From an uncultured Marinosulfonomonas sp. (lineage in GTDB: Bacteria; Pseudomonadota; Alphaproteobacteria; Rhodobacterales; Rhodobacteraceae), in contig CAMZKY010000030.1 in NCBI GenBank assembly GCA_947311455.1, positions 1 to 15,161 of the forward strand: 15,161 bases of DNA, written 5' to 3'. Position numbers and translations under genes: made by a program. This document shows, in pieces, positions 12,959 to 15,161 of the stretch. The notes beneath the pieces are model-generated. The model was not told where the DNA came from. It saw nothing but the letters and a program-made list of their open reading frames with translations, and made no database searches. Within the stretch, counting starts at the first letter, position 1, and the number at the start of each line of letters is the position of its first letter.

Positions 12959-13747
12959 ATGACAGATATCTTATTACGCAACGACACAGACGGAATTTGC
13001 ACGTTAACGATGAATTCCCCGAAAAACCTGAATGCCTTGTCCGATGCAATGCTGGCCGCCCTGCAAGCGCAGTTTGACGCGCTGATGAATGACGACACCG
13101 TGCGTGTGGTGATCCTAGAAGGCGCGGGCAAGGTGTTTTGCGCGGGGCACGACCTTAAGGAAATGACCCGTGGGCGCGAGGCTAAAGATGGCGGGCGTGC
13201 CTATTTCGACGATCTGTTCAAACGCTGCGCCAATGTGATGATGGCCATCACCGCCCTGCCCCAGCCGGTGATTGCCAAAGCCCACGGTATTGCCACAGCT
13301 GCGGGCTGTCAGCTGGTGGCCACTTGTGATCTGGCGGTTGCGGCCCACGGCACGCGCTTTGGCGTAAACGGCGTGAATATCGGCCTGTTTTGTTCCACCC
13401 CGATGGTTGCCCTCACCCGCGTGGTGCCGCGTAAACAAGCCTTTGAAATGCTCACCATGGGCAGCTTCATCAACGCCACCCGCGCGCGTGAAGTGGGCCT
13501 GATCAATCAAGCGGTAGATCACGACGACCTGGATCAAACCACGCTAGAGATGGCGCAAACCTTGGCGTCAAAGATGAAAGGTGTGCTGAAAATCGGCAAA
13601 ACCGGATTTTACCAGCAAATGAATATGTCGCTGGAAGACGCCTATGACTATACCGGCGACGTTATCGCGCAAAACATGATGATGCGCGACACGGCCGAAG
13701 GTATTCAAGCCTTTATCGAAAAGCGGGATCCTGACTGGAAGGATTAA
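12959..13747 (+). CDS. Enoyl-CoA hydratase/isomerase family (crotonase) protein
   Basis: This 262-residue crotonase-fold protein has the two oxyanion-hole segments CAGHDLKEM (61-69) and AHGIATAAGCQLVATCDLAVA (108-128). The start at 12959 has AGGG 4 bases upstream and gives MTDILLRNDTDGICTLTMN, a normal crotonase N-terminus; a longer in-frame extension would overlap the divergent thioesterase and is not conserved. The second catalytic Glu position is kept (E163 in KQAFEMLTMG), but the first, usually in a PE-x-x-x-G motif, is not: the sequence there is GVNGVNIGLFCSTP. This GLFCSTP variant resembles ECHDC3-like members, whose exact reactions are poorly known, so plain hydratase activity should not be assumed. 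The stop overlaps the converging pilin-like gene. Confidence 0.9.
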   Translation: MTDILLRNDTDGICTLTMNSPKNLNALSDAMLAALQAQFDALMNDDTVRVVILEGAGKVFCAGHDLKEMTRGREAKDGGRAYFDDLFKRCANVMMAITALPQPVIAKAHGIATAAGCQLVATCDLAVAAHGTRFGVNGVNIGLFCSTPMVALTRVVPRKQAFEMLTMGSFINATRAREVGLINQAVDHDDLDQTTLEMAQTLASKMKGVLKIGKTGFYQQMNMSLEDAYDYTGDVIAQNMMMRDTAEGIQAFIEKRDPDWKD

Positions 13748-14205
13748 GTTGCATCAGGCGCGTCGACAACCGTGCCGTCCTGATCTTTCCAAACCACGGT
13801 GATTTCCGAGGTTGTTGGCGAATCAATTGCAGTTGTTTCATAGTAGGTCGTGTTTGTTGTGGTTTTAGACCACTGCGTGCCATCCGACATGTTATACCAA
13901 ACCTGCGTTCCACCCGACTGGGGCGCTGTCGAACAAAGGACAGGTACGCCAGAACATTCACGTGGACCAGGATCAAATGCCATCTCGAAAGCAACTGTAC
14001 CAACGGTTACCGGAATATAGGACGCAATTTCAGTGTCCGCCAGGTTTGATTCAACATCGCCCGCCAAATCCACTGCAGATGAGCCAACGGATGCTGACAC
14101 GGCAACCCCAAGACCAATGACCGCGGCGGTCAAGACAACCCAATCGACAGTTACTGCACCTGTTTCATCACCAGAAAACGACACCAGAATTTGTTTCATC
14201 TTCAT
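13744..14205 (-). CDS. Short pilin-like protein (type IVb-like N-terminus)
   Basis: This 153-residue protein has a short basic leader and the processing-like site DETG followed by AVTVDWVVLTAAVIGLGVAV. A prepilin peptidase would cut after Gly16, leaving Asp at position +5 where Flp/type IVb pilins carry Glu. This GAVTVDWVVLTAA signature is what I know from small pilin-like proteins of Rhodobacteraceae. The remaining ~110 residues are Thr/Ser-rich, with two Cys (C84 and C91) that could form a disulfide, and look like an exported beta-rich domain (VWYNMSDGTQWSKTTTN). AGGAG lies 6 bases before the ATG. No tad or pilus assembly genes are in the window, so it is an orphan minor pilin at most. Its last 3 bases overlap the crotonase stop. 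Confidence 0.8.
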   Translation of the reverse strand: MKMKQILVSFSGDETGAVTVDWVVLTAAVIGLGVAVSASVGSSAVDLAGDVESNLADTEIASYIPVTVGTVAFEMAFDPGPRECSGVPVLCSTAPQSGGTQVWYNMSDGTQWSKTTTNTTYYETTAIDSPTTSEITVVWKDQDGTVVDAPDAT

Positions 14206-14302
14206 ATCAATCTCCTTTTAAAGGAAACAATATAAATACAATTTGTCCAAATTATGAACTAATTGAGGCAATTGTTTTTTTGCTCACTCATGGTCAACGC
14301 GC
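14206..14302. other. Intergenic gap before the pilin-like gene
   Basis: AT-rich leader of the pilin-like gene. It contains the Shine-Dalgarno sequence AGGAGA (14216-14211 on the minus strand) inside a TCCTTTTAAAGGA palindrome, and a partial ATACAATTTGT resembling the MocR-region motif. No gene or clear terminator is seen. Confidence 0.4.
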
Positions 14303-14902
14303 CTAAATCCCATAAATCCCGCCAAATTTTGCCCCTAGATAGTCCAGCAATGGCGCTTCACTCGGGGCAAATCCACAGGCCCGTTCGATCACCTCGTTGG
14401 GGGCATACAATCCGCCATGGGTTTGCACATTGTCGCGCAACCACCCTGTTGCGCCCGAGGTATCACCTTTGGCAAGCGCCGTATCCAGATCGGGCAGCGC
14501 CGTGCGCATCGCCTTATTCAGGCAGCCAGCATAAACATTGCCCAGCGTATATGTGGGGAAATAGCCAAACAACCCGACCGACCAATGCACGTCCTGCAAA
14601 CAGCCATTCGATGGCTTGTCCACCGCCACGCCAAAATCCGCCTTGAACCGTGTGTTCCATGCGTCAGGAAAATCGGCAACCTGAAGATCACCGGCAATCA
14701 TCGCCAGTTCCAGATCAAAGCGCGGCAGCACATGCAGGTTATAATGGATTTCGTCAGCCTCGGTGCGGATATAGCCGGAATTCACCCGGTTAACTGTGCG
14801 ATAAAACGCATCCGCGTTTACCCCACGATCCCGCACGCGAGGAGCTTGAACTGGCGCCTTGCCAACCTCTGTCATAACTTCGCGCTCCGGCAGGCAAAAC
14901 AT
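14303..14902 (-). pseudogene. Carboxypeptidase M32 (Taq-type), 3' third fused to transposase remnant
   Basis: An open frame of 199 codons. From about residue 28 it matches the C-terminal third of M32 metallocarboxypeptidases: NADAFYRTVNRVNSGYIRTE, ADEIHYNLHVLPRFDLE, LQVADFPDAWN, LQDVHWSVGLFGYFPTYTLG, WLRDNVQTHGGLYAP, and a normal C-terminus. Full enzymes have about 490-500 residues; the zinc-binding HExxH motif lies in the missing part, so the product cannot be an active peptidase. Residues 1-26 do not belong to it: CLPEREVMTEVGKAPVQAPR and the following VRDR match an IS256-family transposase. The two are joined in frame at about 14822-14830. The fusion is open and could be made from the internal Met codons, but I see no ribosome-binding site of note and treat it as broken. 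Confidence 0.87.
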
Positions 14903-14966
14903 CCGTCAGCGGATCTGATGAAAAATCGCATGGTTTCCCAAAGTCGATAACTGTATTCTTGGTCAT
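14825..14966 (-). pseudogene. IS256-family transposase, N-terminal remnant with internal out-of-frame deletion
   Basis: From the ATG at 14966 (AAAGGA about 9 bases upstream) the frame reads MTKNTVIDFGKPCDFSSDPL and then TDV, like the start of IS256-family transposases (typically ..VIDFG....DPLTELLRxGA). Close to 14900 the match jumps to another frame reading LPEREVMTEVGKAPVQAPRV then RDR, which corresponds to the conserved GYLPEREVQTGIGPVxVxVPRVRDR block normally about 50 residues further on. So some 50 codons are deleted with a frame change, and everything after VRDR, including the DDE catalytic residues, is gone, replaced by carboxypeptidase sequence. The element is dead. Its outer end should lie to the right, but I cannot fix it by eye. 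Confidence 0.75.
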
Positions 14967-15161
14967 GTGGCATATCCTTTTCTCAATGAGAATTGCGGCG
15001 TCCTAACAACGCCATGATATGCCGCCCATCCGGGCCGTCACCAACTTTCGGGCATAACTCTCTGTCTATTTTGCATTTCACACACAAAACCCCTTATTAC
15101 TTTGATATTACAATGTTTTTATTGCAATTAAGCCCCAAACCCACCAATCTAAATAGGCTTA
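14967..15161. other. Leader of the IS256 remnant and flanking DNA, no gene seen
   Basis: This holds a small hairpin (GGCGT 14997-15001, ACGCC 15009-15013) within the leader of the transposase remnant. The IS outer end might lie near the sequence CAACTTTCGGGCATAACTCT (15043-15062), but this is a guess from position only. Beyond about 15065 the DNA becomes AT-rich; I see no coding signal there. Confidence 0.35.

Noticed and set aside
14236..14246. ATACAATTTGT upstream of the pilin-like gene as another MocR-region motif
   Set aside because: Only one half matches; in AT-rich DNA this is expected by chance.
1..15161. tRNA, rRNA, CRISPR arrays, phage or defence genes
   Set aside because: I saw no tRNA-like cloverleaf, regular spaced repeats, integrase or recognised defence domain anywhere in the window; the only mobile-element trace is the IS256 remnant at the right end.

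Overview
The window is chromosomal DNA of an alphaproteobacterium, most likely a Rhodobacteraceae/Roseobacter-type member of the Rhodobacterales. This rests on the protein set: glnE, a DUF2852 protein, bpt, an acetyl-type metA beside a P-loop ATPase, a class-I ppk2 with a TetR regulator, rplM-rpsI with an N-terminally extended S9, a MocR regulator beside a DUF1127 protein, and a short pilin-like protein with the GAVTVDWVVL signature. All identifications come from reading the sequence; no database search was made.

Layout. 1-2675 (-) is almost all of glnE, running off the left edge. 2676-2937 is a divergent regulatory gap with two near-identical palindromes, facing a DUF2852 membrane protein (2938-3339 +) that ends in a terminator. 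bpt (3466-4308 +) follows. 4309-4887 has no intact gene but holds the frameshifted 3' end of an EamA/DMT transporter and a triple GTTGACC half-site array. That array lies just ahead of a FadL/OMPP1-like outer-membrane protein (4888-5973 +), which is closed by a strong terminator. Next, all on +, come a P-loop ATPase (6090-6950), metA (6993-7931), ppk2 (7985-8857) and a tetR gene (8858-9475), the last two abutting exactly. A bidirectional terminator separates tetR from the converging rplM-rpsI operon (-, 10497-9539).

10654-12918 holds a MocR-type regulator (-) divergent from a DUF1127 small protein (+), then a PaaI-like thioesterase (-). TTGTATC/GATACAA motifs recur in the MocR/DUF1127 intergenic region, and a perfect 16-bp copy lies just past the thioesterase stop. 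A crotonase-family gene (12959-13747 +) diverges from the thioesterase with only 40 bp between. A pilin-like gene (13744-14205 -) converges on it with a 3-bp overlap. The right end (14303-14966 -) is degraded: the last third of an M32 carboxypeptidase is joined in frame to a shrunken piece of an IS256-family transposase.

Most of the window is ordinary core genome: nitrogen regulation, N-degron tagging, methionine and polyphosphate metabolism, and ribosomal proteins. I found no convincing new defence or mobile system. The items most worth checking are the transposase/carboxypeptidase chimera, the MocR-linked motif family, the paired palindromes between glnE and the DUF2852 gene, and the GTTGACC array before the FadL-like gene.
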